37,182 nt of DNA from an uncultured Erwinia sp. GTDB lineage: Bacteria; Pseudomonadota; Gammaproteobacteria; Enterobacterales; Enterobacteriaceae. Every line of letters begins with the position of its first letter. Position 1 is the stretch's first letter. A program made the translations under genes and the position numbers. Location: assembly GCA_946221915.1 (NCBI GenBank), contig CAMIKG010000048.1, positions 1 through 37,182 of the forward strand, read 5' to 3'. Of this stretch, positions 24,778 to 33,157 are shown piece after piece. The notes under the pieces are model-generated. The model saw only the letters and a program-made list of their open reading frames with translations. It did no database searches and had not been told where the DNA came from.

Positions 24778-25419
24778 TTATGACTTACGTGCTGGAGCTT
24801 TGTGCACCATGGTGTAGGCATAGTCGACGCCCATACCGTAAGCACCGCTGTGCTCGCGTACCAGATCCATCACGGCGTCATAGGTTTCTTTGCGTGACCA
24901 GTCGCGCTGGTACTCGAGCAGAACCTGCTGCCAGGTCACCGGCACTGCGCCAGCCTGCACCATACGGTCAATAGAACGTTCGTGAGCATCCACGCTGGTG
25001 CCGCCGGAGGTGTCGGTCACCACATACACTTCGTAGCCTGCTTTCAGCGCCATCAGGGCCGGGAAGGTCAGACACACTTCAGTCCACAGGGCAGAGATAA
25101 TCAGTTTTTTGCGACCGGTCGCTTCCACCGCTTTAACAAACGCCGCATCTTCCCAGGAGTTCATTGAAGTACGTTCAATCGGCTTCGACTCAGGGTGTAC
25201 CGCCAGCAGTTCCGGCCAGATGTAGCCGCTGAAGCTTTCAGTTTCCACCGAGGTGTAAATCGTCGGCACGTTAAAAATCTTGCCCGCTTTCGCCAGGGCG
25301 ACGGTGTTATTTTTAAGCTGCTGGCGATCGATGTTCGCCACGCCGAAGGACATTTGTGGCTGATGGTCGATGAAGATCAGCGCAGAGTTCTGTGGGTCCA
25401 GCAGGTCGAGTTTAGACAT
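24778..25419 (-). CDS. YcaC-like isochorismatase-family hydrolase
   Basis: A 213-residue cysteine hydrolase similar to E. coli YcaC (208 residues). The isochorismatase-type fold shows LIFIDHQPQMSFGV with Asp18, a central IERTSMNSWED and the catalytic Cys116 in WTEVCLTFPAL. The C-terminal half continues with VVTDTSGGTSVDAHERSIDRMVQAGA. YcaC proteins form ring oligomers and act on an unknown amide-like substrate. GAGGAAA precedes the ATG. It is the first gene of a two-gene unit with the exporter and is divergent from the perhydrolase-like gene. Confidence 0.9.
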   Translation of the reverse strand: MSKLDLLDPQNSALIFIDHQPQMSFGVANIDRQQLKNNTVALAKAGKIFNVPTIYTSVETESFSGYIWPELLAVHPESKPIERTSMNSWEDAAFVKAVEATGRKKLIISALWTEVCLTFPALMALKAGYEVYVVTDTSGGTSVDAHERSIDRMVQAGAVPVTWQQVLLEYQRDWSRKETYDAVMDLVREHSGAYGMGVDYAYTMVHKAPARKS

Positions 25420-25522
25420 GATTATTTCCTCTTCAGTTTTGTGATTTCGTTTCAGTGTTGTGCTGCTCTGGGAATCACAATACGCAACGGAACACGGGAC
25501 TGATAGCGGAAAGAATTTGGCA

Positions 25523-25607
25523 ACTTGTTAAGTTTTTTTTGACAGCTTCCCTGGCACTAATATCCATTAAAGTCATAAAGTTACCTGTTAAAAAACTTTC
25601 AACAAGT
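25523..25607. promoter_or_regulatory. Paired inverted AT-rich sites in divergent promoter region
   Basis: ACTTGTTAAGTTTTTT at 25523-25538 and the complement of AAAAAACTTTCAACAAGT at 25590-25607 share the same sequence apart from a 2-base insertion. They face each other in the 276-bp gap between the YcaC-like and perhydrolase-like genes. Such a symmetrical pair suits a shared regulator, possibly the LysR protein encoded nearby, but no box matching the site at 21728 was found here. Confidence 0.45.
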
Positions 25608-25695
25608 CGTCAAAAATTATGCTTTATCTTTGCCAGCGTCTAGCCTGTAACGTGATGTGCATTAACCCGAAATCACTTAAACAGAGGGCATCATC

Positions 25696-26517
25696 ATGAG
25701 TACATTTAAGACGCAGGATGGCACACAGATTTACTATAAAGACTGGGGTAAAGGTAAGCCGGTACTGTTCAGCCACGGCTGGCCGCTGGATGCTGATATG
25801 TGGGACAGTCAGCTGAATTTCCTCGCAGAGCGTGGTTATCGCGTTATCGCTTTTGACCGCCGTGGTTTTGGTCGTTCCGATCAGCCGTGGGAAGGTTATA
25901 ACTATGATACGTTTGCTTCTGATATTAACGATCTGATTAACCACCTCGATCTGCGCGATGTCACGCTGGTGGGCTTCTCCATGGGCGGCGGTGATGTCAC
26001 GCGCTATATTGGCAACTATGGCAGCGAGCGCGTTGCAGGACTGGTGCTGCTGGGTGCGGTGACGCCAATCTTTGGTAAAACCGCCGACTATCCGCAAGGG
26101 GTGGAGAAATCCGTCTTTGATGGGATTAAAGCGGGCCTGCGCAATGACCGCGCCCAGTTTATTAAAGACTTTGCCGCGCCATTCTATGGCACCAATCAGG
26201 GACAGAAAGTCTCTGACGGTGTGCTGACCCAGACGCTGAATATCGCGCTGCTGGCGTCATTAAAAGGCACCCTTGATTGTGTTACCGCCTTCTCTGAGAC
26301 CGATTTCCGTCCTGATGCAGCCAAAGTCGATGTGCCGACGCTGGTGATCCATGGCGATGCCGACCAGATTGTGCCGTTTGAAACTACCGGTAAGGTGGCG
26401 GCGGAAACCATCAACAACGCACAGCTGAAAGTCTATCCCGGCGCACCGCATGGCTTTGCCGTGACGCATCAGGATCAGCTGAATGAGGATTTACTGGCGT
26501 TTTTGCAGAGCCATTAA
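25696..26517 (+). CDS. Alpha/beta hydrolase, perhydrolase/non-heme chloroperoxidase-like
   Basis: A 273-residue enzyme of the cofactor-free haloperoxidase or arylesterase group. It has the oxyanion segment FSHGWPLDADMW, FDRRGFGRSD, the nucleophile elbow GFSMGGG with Ser95, Asp223 in HGDADQIVPF and His252 in YPGAPHGFAVTH, a full catalytic triad. Members hydrolyse aryl esters and can form peracids with acetate and peroxide. The start ATG follows AGAGGGCATC. It is divergent from the YcaC-like/exporter unit and ends at a bidirectional terminator shared with gdhA. Confidence 0.92.
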   Translation: MSTFKTQDGTQIYYKDWGKGKPVLFSHGWPLDADMWDSQLNFLAERGYRVIAFDRRGFGRSDQPWEGYNYDTFASDINDLINHLDLRDVTLVGFSMGGGDVTRYIGNYGSERVAGLVLLGAVTPIFGKTADYPQGVEKSVFDGIKAGLRNDRAQFIKDFAAPFYGTNQGQKVSDGVLTQTLNIALLASLKGTLDCVTAFSETDFRPDAAKVDVPTLVIHGDADQIVPFETTGKVAAETINNAQLKVYPGAPHGFAVTHQDQLNEDLLAFLQSH

Positions 26518-26543
26518 GTCGCATCGCGAAATGACAGTACAAA

Positions 26544-26567
26544 AAAAAGCCCCGTATGGGGCTTTTT
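26544..26567. terminator. Bidirectional intrinsic terminator
   Basis: AAAAAGCCCC and GGGGCTTTTT form a perfect 10-bp stem with a GTAT loop. It lies between the convergent perhydrolase-like gene and gdhA and has A- and T-runs on both sides, so it can stop transcription from either direction. Confidence 0.93.
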
Positions 26568-26589
26568 GTTTGCATAAAGCACGTCGTGC

Positions 26590-27933
26590 TTACAGCACAC
26601 CCTGCGCGAGCATGGCGTCCGCCACTTTTACGAAACCAGCAATGTTCGCGCCATGGACGTAGTGGGTTTGCTTGCCTTCGCCGCCGTGTTCCACACAGGC
26701 GTGGTGAATATCCAGCATGATATGTTGCAGGCGAATATCCACTTTTTCCGCTTTCCAGCTCAGGCGCGCAGCGTTCTGCGCCATTTCCAGACCTGACGTC
26801 GCCACGCCACCAGCATTGGCTGCTTTGCCCGGCGCAAACAGCACGCCCGCTTCCAGGAAGGCATCCGTCGCCTGAATAGTCGTTGGCATATTCGCCCCTT
26901 CCGCCACCGCTTTGACGCCATTGGCGATCAGCTGCTGCGCGGCTGGCAGATCCAGTTCGTTTTGCGTTGCGCATGGCAGCGCGATATCCACCGGCACACT
27001 CCACGGCTGCTGGCCCGCCAGGTACACCAGACCCCGTTCGCGCGCATACTCTTCTACCGTGCCGTAACGCTGGTTTTTGATTTCCGCCAGATGCGCCAGT
27101 TTTTCCGTGGTAAAGCCTGCTTCATCGACCACCGTGCCCGCTGAATCCGAAGCCGTGACCACGCGAGCGCCCAGCTCCATCGCTTTTTCGATAGCGTACT
27201 GCGCCACGTTACCCGCACCAGAAACCGCGACGCGGCTGCCTTCAAAACCGAGACCATGGCGCTTCAGCATCGCATCCGTGAAGTACACCAGGCCGTAACC
27301 GGTCGCTTCCGGACGGATCAGGCTGCCGCCAAACGACAAACCTTTGCCGGTAAACACACAGGCGGTGTTATTGGACAGCTTCTTCATCATACCGGCCATA
27401 AAGCCCACTTCACGTCCGCCGACACCGATATCGCCTGCCGGCACATCGGTATCCGGGCCAAGATGACGATACAACTCGGTCATCAGCGCCTGGCAGAAGC
27501 GCATCACTTCGCCATCACTTTTGCCCTTCGGGTTGAAGTCTGAGCCGCCTTTACCACCGCCCATTGGCAGTGTGGTCAGGGCGTTTTTAAAGGTTTGTTC
27601 AAAACCGAGGAATTTCAGAATTGATAAGTTCACCGAAGGGTGGAAACGCATACCGCCTTTATAGGGACCAATCGCTGAGTTGAATTGCACGCGCCAGGCG
27701 CGGTTCACCTGTACCTGGCCCTGATCGTCCGTCCAGGCCACGCGGAACTGAATCACACGTTCAGGTTCAATCAGACGCTCCAGTAATCCCTGTTCCTGAT
27801 AACGGGGATTTTGTTCAAGGAACGGCCACAGTGAAGTAAAGACTTCACGTGCTGCCTGCTGAAATTCCGCCTGATGAGGGTCACGTTGTTGGATAGTGGT
27901 TAAAAATGATTCCAGAGAGGTCAAACCTTTCAT
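26590..27933 (-). CDS. gdhA: NADP-specific glutamate dehydrogenase
   Basis: A 447-residue cytosolic enzyme, the same length as E. coli GdhA and highly similar throughout. It makes glutamate from 2-oxoglutarate, ammonium and NADPH. The substrate region holds YKGGMRFHPSVNLS, the catalytic-lysine segment LPMGGGKGGSDF and PAGDIGVGGREVGFM. The dinucleotide fold has VSGAGNVAQYA. The C-terminus ends GFVKVADAMLAQGVL. The frame is open up to 28014, but the ATG at 27933 gives the family length and has AAGGAC upstream. Compared with E. coli the locus is displaced, because gdhA is not near ssb there. Confidence 0.97.
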   Translation of the reverse strand: MKGLTSLESFLTTIQQRDPHQAEFQQAAREVFTSLWPFLEQNPRYQEQGLLERLIEPERVIQFRVAWTDDQGQVQVNRAWRVQFNSAIGPYKGGMRFHPSVNLSILKFLGFEQTFKNALTTLPMGGGKGGSDFNPKGKSDGEVMRFCQALMTELYRHLGPDTDVPAGDIGVGGREVGFMAGMMKKLSNNTACVFTGKGLSFGGSLIRPEATGYGLVYFTDAMLKRHGLGFEGSRVAVSGAGNVAQYAIEKAMELGARVVTASDSAGTVVDEAGFTTEKLAHLAEIKNQRYGTVEEYARERGLVYLAGQQPWSVPVDIALPCATQNELDLPAAQQLIANGVKAVAEGANMPTTIQATDAFLEAGVLFAPGKAANAGGVATSGLEMAQNAARLSWKAEKVDIRLQHIMLDIHHACVEHGGEGKQTHYVHGANIAGFVKVADAMLAQGVL

Positions 27934-28212
27934 TACTAATGTCCTTATACCAGCTTGTTTTATCCCGACATTAATCAGGTGTTTTTTTAGAATGGTCGGG
28001 GGGATGTTGTGCACTCATGACTATATCATTTGAGTTTTGTGACACAACAGGTAATAACACACTGAAATTAAACGGGATTAACTAAGTGCAAATCAGGGCT
28101 TACTTTTTTCCATTTACCTATTTCAGGCCACGCCAGTCATTAAGTGGCCAGTAACAGAGCGCTATTTCCTGATATGCTTGTCAGCTGTAACCCGCAGGTG
28201 AAAGGAAAACAG

Positions 28213-28692
28213 ATGAGTATTACGATTCGCCAGGCCCGTACGCAGGATGCGACTGCGATCTACGACATGATTGTCGAACTGGCTATTTATGAAAAAGCAC
28301 CACATGAAGTCGTCACCACACCGGGTGAAATTGAAGAAACACTGTTTGGCGCTGACAGCAAGACGGAAGCACTGATCTGCGAAATCGACGGCAAAACCGC
28401 AGGTTATGCGGTGTTCTTTACCAGCTACTCCACCTGGCTCGGCCGCAACGGTATCTACCTGGAAGATCTCTATGTTTCGCCAGCTTTCCGTGGCACAGGC
28501 GCTGGCAAAGGGCTGATTAAACATATTGCGCAGCTGGCCGTAAAGCGTCAATGTGGCCGCCTGGAATGGAGCGTGCTCGACTGGAACCAGCCCGCGATTG
28601 ATTTCTACCTCAGCATCGGTGCGAAGCCGCAGAGCGAATGGGTGCGTTACCGCCTTGATGGCGCGGCGCTAGTGGAATTTGCGGAAAAATAA
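28213..28692 (+). CDS. GNAT acetyltransferase (SSAT-like)
   Basis: A 159-residue GNAT-fold N-acetyltransferase using acetyl-CoA. The pattern resembles spermidine/spermine N1-acetyltransferases: IYDMIVELAIYEKAPHEV, FFTSYSTWLGRNGIYLEDLYV, the CoA-binding FRGTGAGKGL and WSVLDWNQPAIDFYLSIGA. The ATG at 28213 with AAAGGA is preferred to an upstream start at 28144. A 12-bp stem terminator follows. Polyamine or diamine substrates are plausible from the family but not proven. Confidence 0.9.
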   Translation: MSITIRQARTQDATAIYDMIVELAIYEKAPHEVVTTPGEIEETLFGADSKTEALICEIDGKTAGYAVFFTSYSTWLGRNGIYLEDLYVSPAFRGTGAGKGLIKHIAQLAVKRQCGRLEWSVLDWNQPAIDFYLSIGAKPQSEWVRYRLDGAALVEFAEK

Positions 28693-28714
28693 ACGTCCAT
28701 CGTCATGCCTTAAA

Positions 28715-28743
28715 TTCATCCTGGCAGGCTGTGCCAGGATGAA
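28715..28743 (+). terminator. Hairpin terminator after the GNAT gene
   Basis: TTCATCCTGGCA and TGCCAGGATGAA form a perfect 12-bp stem with a GGCTG loop, followed by CACTTTTC. It lies 23 bp after the stop codon, between the convergent GNAT and MarR genes. Confidence 0.75.
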
Positions 28744-28792
28744 CACTTTTCTCCGCTAAAAACCCGCTATCACCACCGTTCTGCAACCGTGT

Positions 28793-29287
28793 TCAGCGAC
28801 TACCCGTTGCGACATGTTCATCAGGTTCCTGCAATCCCCCGAGCTTACTCAGCAAGCGTTTCAGATTGGCAATGTCCTGCTCATCCAGGCCAGCCGTGAT
28901 CATTTTCTCCGCGCTTTTCGCCTGCTCAATCATCCTGTCCAGCATCGTCTGCCCGTCAGGCGTCATCGACACCAGTTTACGCCGCCGGTTGCTCTCATCG
29001 ACCTCAACCTGCAGTAAGCCACTTTTCGTCATACGGTCAATGACATAGGTGCCCGTGGCTTTGTCGAACCCCGCACGGTTGCCCAGCGTTTGCTGATCGC
29101 AGGATATCTCCTCCGCCAGCACCACCAGAATGGCGTATTGCACGGCGGAAAGGCCGGTATCCACACATTGCGTCCAGCAGGTCGTCGAATATTGCCCCGC
29201 CCGGCGCATCAGGTGCATTAGCGAGCTGTCACCATGCGGCCACAGCGGGGCGGCAAGGATTAAATCAGGATTAGGATTTTGTGACAT
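28793..29287 (-). CDS. MarR-family transcriptional regulator
   Basis: A 164-residue winged-helix regulator. The MarR core runs from about 45 to 145: LSAVQYAILVVLAEE, LGNRAGFDKATGTYVIDRMTKSGLLQ (recognition helix) and the wing DESNRRRKLVSMTPDG. MarR proteins usually repress and are released by phenolic ligands. It is divergent from the UbiX/UbiD-type decarboxylase operon, with repeated AGTTCGA sites in the 96-bp gap, so it is the likely phenolic-acid sensor. The ribosome site AAAGGAG is 12 bases from the ATG, rather far, but a stop codon lies just upstream in frame. Confidence 0.9.
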   Translation of the reverse strand: MSQNPNPDLILAAPLWPHGDSSLMHLMRRAGQYSTTCWTQCVDTGLSAVQYAILVVLAEEISCDQQTLGNRAGFDKATGTYVIDRMTKSGLLQVEVDESNRRRKLVSMTPDGQTMLDRMIEQAKSAEKMITAGLDEQDIANLKRLLSKLGGLQEPDEHVATGSR

Positions 29288-29319
29288 TCAGGCGCTTGAC
29301 TCCTTTGAATCGCAAACTT

Positions 29320-29354
29320 ATAGTTCGAACACAAACAGTTCGACTACAAACTAT
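29320..29354. promoter_or_regulatory. Candidate MarR operator region
   Basis: ATAGTTCGAAC at 29320-29330 is partly mirrored by CTACAAACTAT at 29344-29354, and AGTTCGA occurs twice, at 29322-29328 and 29337-29343. The sites lie midway between the divergent MarR and decarboxylase genes. Binding by the adjacent MarR is inferred. Confidence 0.5.
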
Positions 29355-29383
29355 ATTCTAAAAAAGGTGAAACAGGAATCCGC

Positions 29384-29962
29384 ATGAAGCTTGTTGTAGG
29401 CATGACCGGCGCTACGGGCGCTGCAATTGGTGTCCGGGTATTACACGCGCTTAAAGAGCTTGATGTTGAAACGCATCTGGTGATTTCAAAATGGGCGCGC
29501 GCCACTATTCAAATGGAAACGCCGTACAGTGTACAGGAGGTTCTCGCCCTCGCGACCAGGAGTTACAGCGAACACGATCAGGCGGCGGCGATTTCCAGCG
29601 GTTCTTTTCGTGCCGACGGCATGATTGTCGTGCCCTGCAGCATGAAAACCCTCGCCGCCATTCGCTGTGGTTACGGCGACGGCCTGATTGCCCGCGCAGC
29701 GGACGTCACCCTGAAAGAGCAGCGCAAACTGGTGATGGTGCCACGCGAGTCGCCGCTGAATGCCATTCATCTGGAGAATATGCTGGCCCTGACGCGCGCC
29801 GGCGCGCTGATGCTGCCGCCGATGCCCGCCTTTTATAACAATCCCGCCACCACCGACGACATCATCAATCATACCGTCTCACGCATTCTCGACCAGTTCG
29901 GCCTGGATAATGATTTAACCAAACGCTGGACCGGACCGCGTTCATCGTCACACACGGCCTAA
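29384..29962 (+). CDS. UbiX-family flavin prenyltransferase (hydroxyarylic acid decarboxylase subunit B)
   Basis: A 192-residue flavoprotein of the UbiX/Pad1 family, which prenylates FMN to make the cofactor needed by UbiD-type decarboxylases. It begins MKLVVGMTGATGAAIGVRVL, the FMN-binding start, and contains VVPCSMKTLAAIRCGYGDGLIARAADV and the RKLVMVPRESPLN stretch typical of the family. It precedes the UbiD-like gene by 10 bp. Its pairing with that gene and a MarR regulator marks it as the accessory subunit of an aromatic acid decarboxylase (as BsdB, KpdB or EcdB) rather than the ubiquinone UbiX. Confidence 0.93.
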   Translation: MKLVVGMTGATGAAIGVRVLHALKELDVETHLVISKWARATIQMETPYSVQEVLALATRSYSEHDQAAAISSGSFRADGMIVVPCSMKTLAAIRCGYGDGLIARAADVTLKEQRKLVMVPRESPLNAIHLENMLALTRAGALMLPPMPAFYNNPATTDDIINHTVSRILDQFGLDNDLTKRWTGPRSSSHTA

Positions 29963-29972
29963 GGAGAGCCTG

Positions 29973-31427
29973 ATGAAATATTACGCTGATTTAAGAAGTT
30001 ATATCGACGCCCTCGACGAGATGGGCGACATTATGCACGTACATCGCGAAGTCGATGGCGATTTTGAACCCAGTGCGATCACCCGTCGCAGCTATGAAAT
30101 TCAGTCACCCGCCCCGCTGTTTCACAATGTGGCAGGCGTGGCGCCAGGTTTTCGCCTGTTCGGCGCACCGGCATCGCTCTCTTCACGCGAGGATATGCCT
30201 TATGCGCGCGTGGCGATGTCGCTGGGTTTGGCGCCAGCGTCCACTGGCCCGGAAATCATTGAAGCGCTGTCGGCTGCACGCCTGAAACCCGGCATCCCGC
30301 CAGTCCGCGTCAGTTCCGCTGATGCCGTCTGCCAGCAAAACATTCTGCAGGGTGACGATGCCAGCCTGGATCGTTTCCCGATCCCGTTTGCCCACGATAA
30401 AGATGGCGGACGTTACGCGAACACCTGGGGTACGCTGATTGTGAAAACCCCGGACGGTAAATGGGTCAACTGGTCGATTGCACGCGTGATGAAAGTGGAT
30501 GGCAAGCGCATGGTGGGCTTAATTGTGCCCAGCCAGCATATCGGCCAGATCTGGACGCAGTGGGTGGAACGCGGCGAGCCGATGCCGTATGCCCTGGTGC
30601 AGGGCCCGGCGCCCGCCATCTCCTGCATATCTGGTATTCCGATTCCGGCGCATGCTGATGAAGCCGATTATATCGGCACGCTGGCCGGTGAACCGGTGCC
30701 GGTAGTGAAAGCGGTCAGCATCGATCTGGATGTGCCTGCAACCGCCGAAATCGTGATTGAAGGCCATGTCTCGATCACGCGCGATTGCCAGGAAGGTCCT
30801 TACGGCGAATACGGCGGCTATCTGGGCGAAGGCTCATCGGCGCAGCCGACTTTCCATGTCGAGACCATTACTCATCGCGATGACCCAATCTGGCCGATGT
30901 CCATCACCGGACGGCCGACGGATGAATCGCATACCCTGTGGGCGATGGGTCTGGCGGCGGATGCGCTGACGTACCTGCGCGCAGCCGGGCTGCCGGTTAC
31001 CACGGCCTGGATACCGGAAGACTCCACCGTGCACTGGTTGCTGGTGGTGATGCCGCAAAACTGGCGCGAACTGCTGCCAGAGATGAGCAGTGAACAGCTG
31101 GCACAGCGCATTGGTGAAGTGCTGTTTAGCACCGATGCGATGGTGTTTATCCCGAAAGTTTATGTGGTGGATGATGATTTTGACCCAACCAATCTGCGTG
31201 AAGTGGTGTGGGCGCTGTCAACCCGTGTGCATCCGGTGGGGCGTCGTGTGGTGTTTGACGACCAGCGTGTGATCCGCCTGCCGCAGTGTTATAGCGAAGA
31301 GGAGTACGTGGCCGGTAAAGGTGCAAAAGTGGTGTTTGATACGCTGCAGGAAAAACGCCATCTGCATGCGTCTTTCGAGCAGGGTTATCCGGAAGAGGTA
31401 CGCCAGCGCGTACTGGATAACTGGTAA
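29973..31427 (+). CDS. UbiD-family hydroxyarylic acid decarboxylase (subunit C)
   Basis: A 484-residue prenylated-FMN-dependent decarboxylase. The catalytic Glu-Arg-Glu set of the UbiD family is present: Arg171 in NWSIARVM, and Glu274 and Glu279 in DCQEGPYGEYGGY, spaced as in Fdc1. The N-terminal DLRSYIDALDEMGDIMHVHREVD is also typical. Members of the BsdC/KpdC/EcdC group remove CO2 reversibly from 4-hydroxybenzoate, vanillate or similar acids. AAGGAG precedes the ATG. The usual small subunit D gene does not follow. The true substrate is unknown. Confidence 0.93.
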   Translation: MKYYADLRSYIDALDEMGDIMHVHREVDGDFEPSAITRRSYEIQSPAPLFHNVAGVAPGFRLFGAPASLSSREDMPYARVAMSLGLAPASTGPEIIEALSAARLKPGIPPVRVSSADAVCQQNILQGDDASLDRFPIPFAHDKDGGRYANTWGTLIVKTPDGKWVNWSIARVMKVDGKRMVGLIVPSQHIGQIWTQWVERGEPMPYALVQGPAPAISCISGIPIPAHADEADYIGTLAGEPVPVVKAVSIDLDVPATAEIVIEGHVSITRDCQEGPYGEYGGYLGEGSSAQPTFHVETITHRDDPIWPMSITGRPTDESHTLWAMGLAADALTYLRAAGLPVTTAWIPEDSTVHWLLVVMPQNWRELLPEMSSEQLAQRIGEVLFSTDAMVFIPKVYVVDDDFDPTNLREVVWALSTRVHPVGRRVVFDDQRVIRLPQCYSEEEYVAGKGAKVVFDTLQEKRHLHASFEQGYPEEVRQRVLDNW

Positions 31428-31477
31428 CAGATAATAGCCGACTGCGCGCCTGAGCTGGCGTGCAGTCAGCCATCAGC

Positions 31478-31502
31478 AGCAGGGGCAGCGACTGCCCCTG
31501 CT
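31478..31502. terminator. GC-rich hairpin between convergent genes
   Basis: AGCAGGGGCA and TGCCCCTGCT form a perfect 10-bp stem with loop GCGAC, 50 bp after the decarboxylase stop codon and before the end of the convergent oxidoreductase gene. No strong T-run follows (TTAATC), so its efficiency is uncertain. Confidence 0.6.
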
Positions 31503-31570
31503 TAATCATCGGATCACTATGCCGCAACCACGCTTCACAGCGCGCGTGCGGCGCAGTTCAGGTGATCGAA

Positions 31571-33007
31571 TCAGGCTTCCAGCCCGGCGTTATACATCCC
31601 ACGACGCAGCGTGAAATTCACGCCCATGGTCATTAATGGCTCCGGCGGATTCCATTCTGGTTTTGGCAGTGACTGCAGGAAATTGATGGTGTCGTTGCTT
31701 TTACCTGCCAGCATGTCCGCCAGCATGGTGCCCATCGCCGTACCACGCACCGTTCCCAGACCATTACAGCCCAGCGCGCCATACACATTCTTTCTCAGTT
31801 CACCGAACATACTGGAACCGTTACGGGTCATCCCCAGGCCACCGCCCCAGGTATATTCGAAATTAACATCTTTCAGCGTCGGGAAGCGGCGCTCGAATGA
31901 CTGACGGTGGGTCTGGCGATATTTTTCGGTATAGCCAGGAATGTAGCGACCATCATCATTGAAACTGAAACTGTTACGGATCAGGATGCGGTTATCATGG
32001 GTACGGCGCGACGTGGTACCGAACGGGTCGGCCGGAATGACGCCCCAGAACTCGTGACCACCGATGCTGTCCTGTTCCGCTTTGGTCAGCGGACGCGTCA
32101 GGCTGCCGTAGGTGAAAATCGGGAAAATGGTGCGCGGGCCAAAGCCAAAATGAGTACCAAAGGCGTTGTTCGCCAGAATCAGTTTATCGGCGAAGATACG
32201 GCCCGTTGCGTGATGCAATACCAGCTGCGGTTCATACTCTATCGCCGTAATCGCGGTATCTTCATACAGCGTGACGTTCGCTGGCAGGCTGTCCGCCAGC
32301 CCCTTCACCAGTCCGGACGGCTGCACCAGAATCGTTCCTGGCGTATACAGCGCTTTGCGATAGAACGTTGTCCCGAGGTGATCCGGCAGGTCTTTGCCTT
32401 CAATCAGTTCACAAGGCTGCCCCAGTGATTCGAGTCCGCCACGATAGGCTTCCAGCACTGCAATACCACTGTCTTCCACCGCCGCCTGATATTTACCGGA
32501 GTGGCGCATATGGGCATCGACGATATTATGCTCTTCAACCAGATCCTTGAGGATGCGCTGACCAGTCTGATTCAGGTTGAGGATGTTACGCGCAATGGTT
32601 TTATCACCGATGTAATCCGGCGCACTGATGTCGTGCGGCACATCGATCAGGAAACCGGCGTTACGGCCCGACGTGCCGAAACCCACCTGCTGCGCCTCGA
32701 CCAGAATGACCTGATCGTCAGGAAAATTCAGCGCGAGCTGACGCGCCGCCGCTAACCCGGTAAATCCACCGCCGATCACCACCCATGGCGCTTTGGCATC
32801 GCCCACCAGCGCAGGTTTCGGCTGACGCTTACGGCTGGTGTGGAACCAGCCCGGCGTCGGATCGTCGGAAGGAAGCGCATCAATCTTCAGTAACGAATCT
32901 GGCGGCGAAGGCACGTTGTCCGTCAGCAGTGTCGCTCCGCCACCCGCCGCGATAACGCCAGCACCAATACCGGTGCCAACCAGTAATTTCCTTCTTGAAA
33001 TAGCCAT
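31571..33007 (-). CDS. Tat-exported FAD-dependent amine/amino acid oxidoreductase (DAO family)
   Basis: A 478-residue flavoenzyme. The N-terminus holds a twin-arginine signal (SRRKLLVGTGIGAGVIAAGGG, residues 4 onward), so the enzyme should be exported folded with FAD. The FAD-binding GxGxxG is in VVIGGGFTGLAAARQL at about 76-91, with VEAQQVGFGTSGRNAGF after it, and the C-terminal FAD contact is in GALGCNGLGTVRGTAMG. The DAO family contains amino acid, sarcosine and gamma-glutamylputrescine oxidases, most of them cytoplasmic. The substrate is unknown. The gene is flanked by convergent ubiD-like and upstream ssb regions. Confidence 0.9.
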   Translation of the reverse strand: MAISRRKLLVGTGIGAGVIAAGGGATLLTDNVPSPPDSLLKIDALPSDDPTPGWFHTSRKRQPKPALVGDAKAPWVVIGGGFTGLAAARQLALNFPDDQVILVEAQQVGFGTSGRNAGFLIDVPHDISAPDYIGDKTIARNILNLNQTGQRILKDLVEEHNIVDAHMRHSGKYQAAVEDSGIAVLEAYRGGLESLGQPCELIEGKDLPDHLGTTFYRKALYTPGTILVQPSGLVKGLADSLPANVTLYEDTAITAIEYEPQLVLHHATGRIFADKLILANNAFGTHFGFGPRTIFPIFTYGSLTRPLTKAEQDSIGGHEFWGVIPADPFGTTSRRTHDNRILIRNSFSFNDDGRYIPGYTEKYRQTHRQSFERRFPTLKDVNFEYTWGGGLGMTRNGSSMFGELRKNVYGALGCNGLGTVRGTAMGTMLADMLAGKSNDTINFLQSLPKPEWNPPEPLMTMGVNFTLRRGMYNAGLEA

Positions 33008-33140
33008 GACAATAAACTCCCTGATGTTCTCTATGCTTCGTTATTTCTTGCGCGGCAAGAAAGAATGTTCGCTCACACGCTTATCATTGCCTGACGAAGC
33101 TGATGCCGCCAAAGCAATGCAGTGCATTTGTATTTATTGG

Positions 33141-33157
33141 GTATACATGATGTATAC
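33141..33157. promoter_or_regulatory. 17-bp perfect palindrome upstream of the oxidoreductase gene
   Basis: GTATACAT-G-ATGTATAC is a perfect dyad 134 bp upstream of the oxidoreductase start codon. The GTATAC-centred halves resemble operators of GntR (FCD subfamily) regulators. No GntR gene lies in the window, so the binding protein would be encoded elsewhere. Confidence 0.55.

Noticed and set aside
31428..31570. Decarboxylase D subunit after the UbiD-like gene
   Set aside because: The 143-bp gap has no frame with the Cys-rich pattern of that small protein and is occupied by a hairpin.
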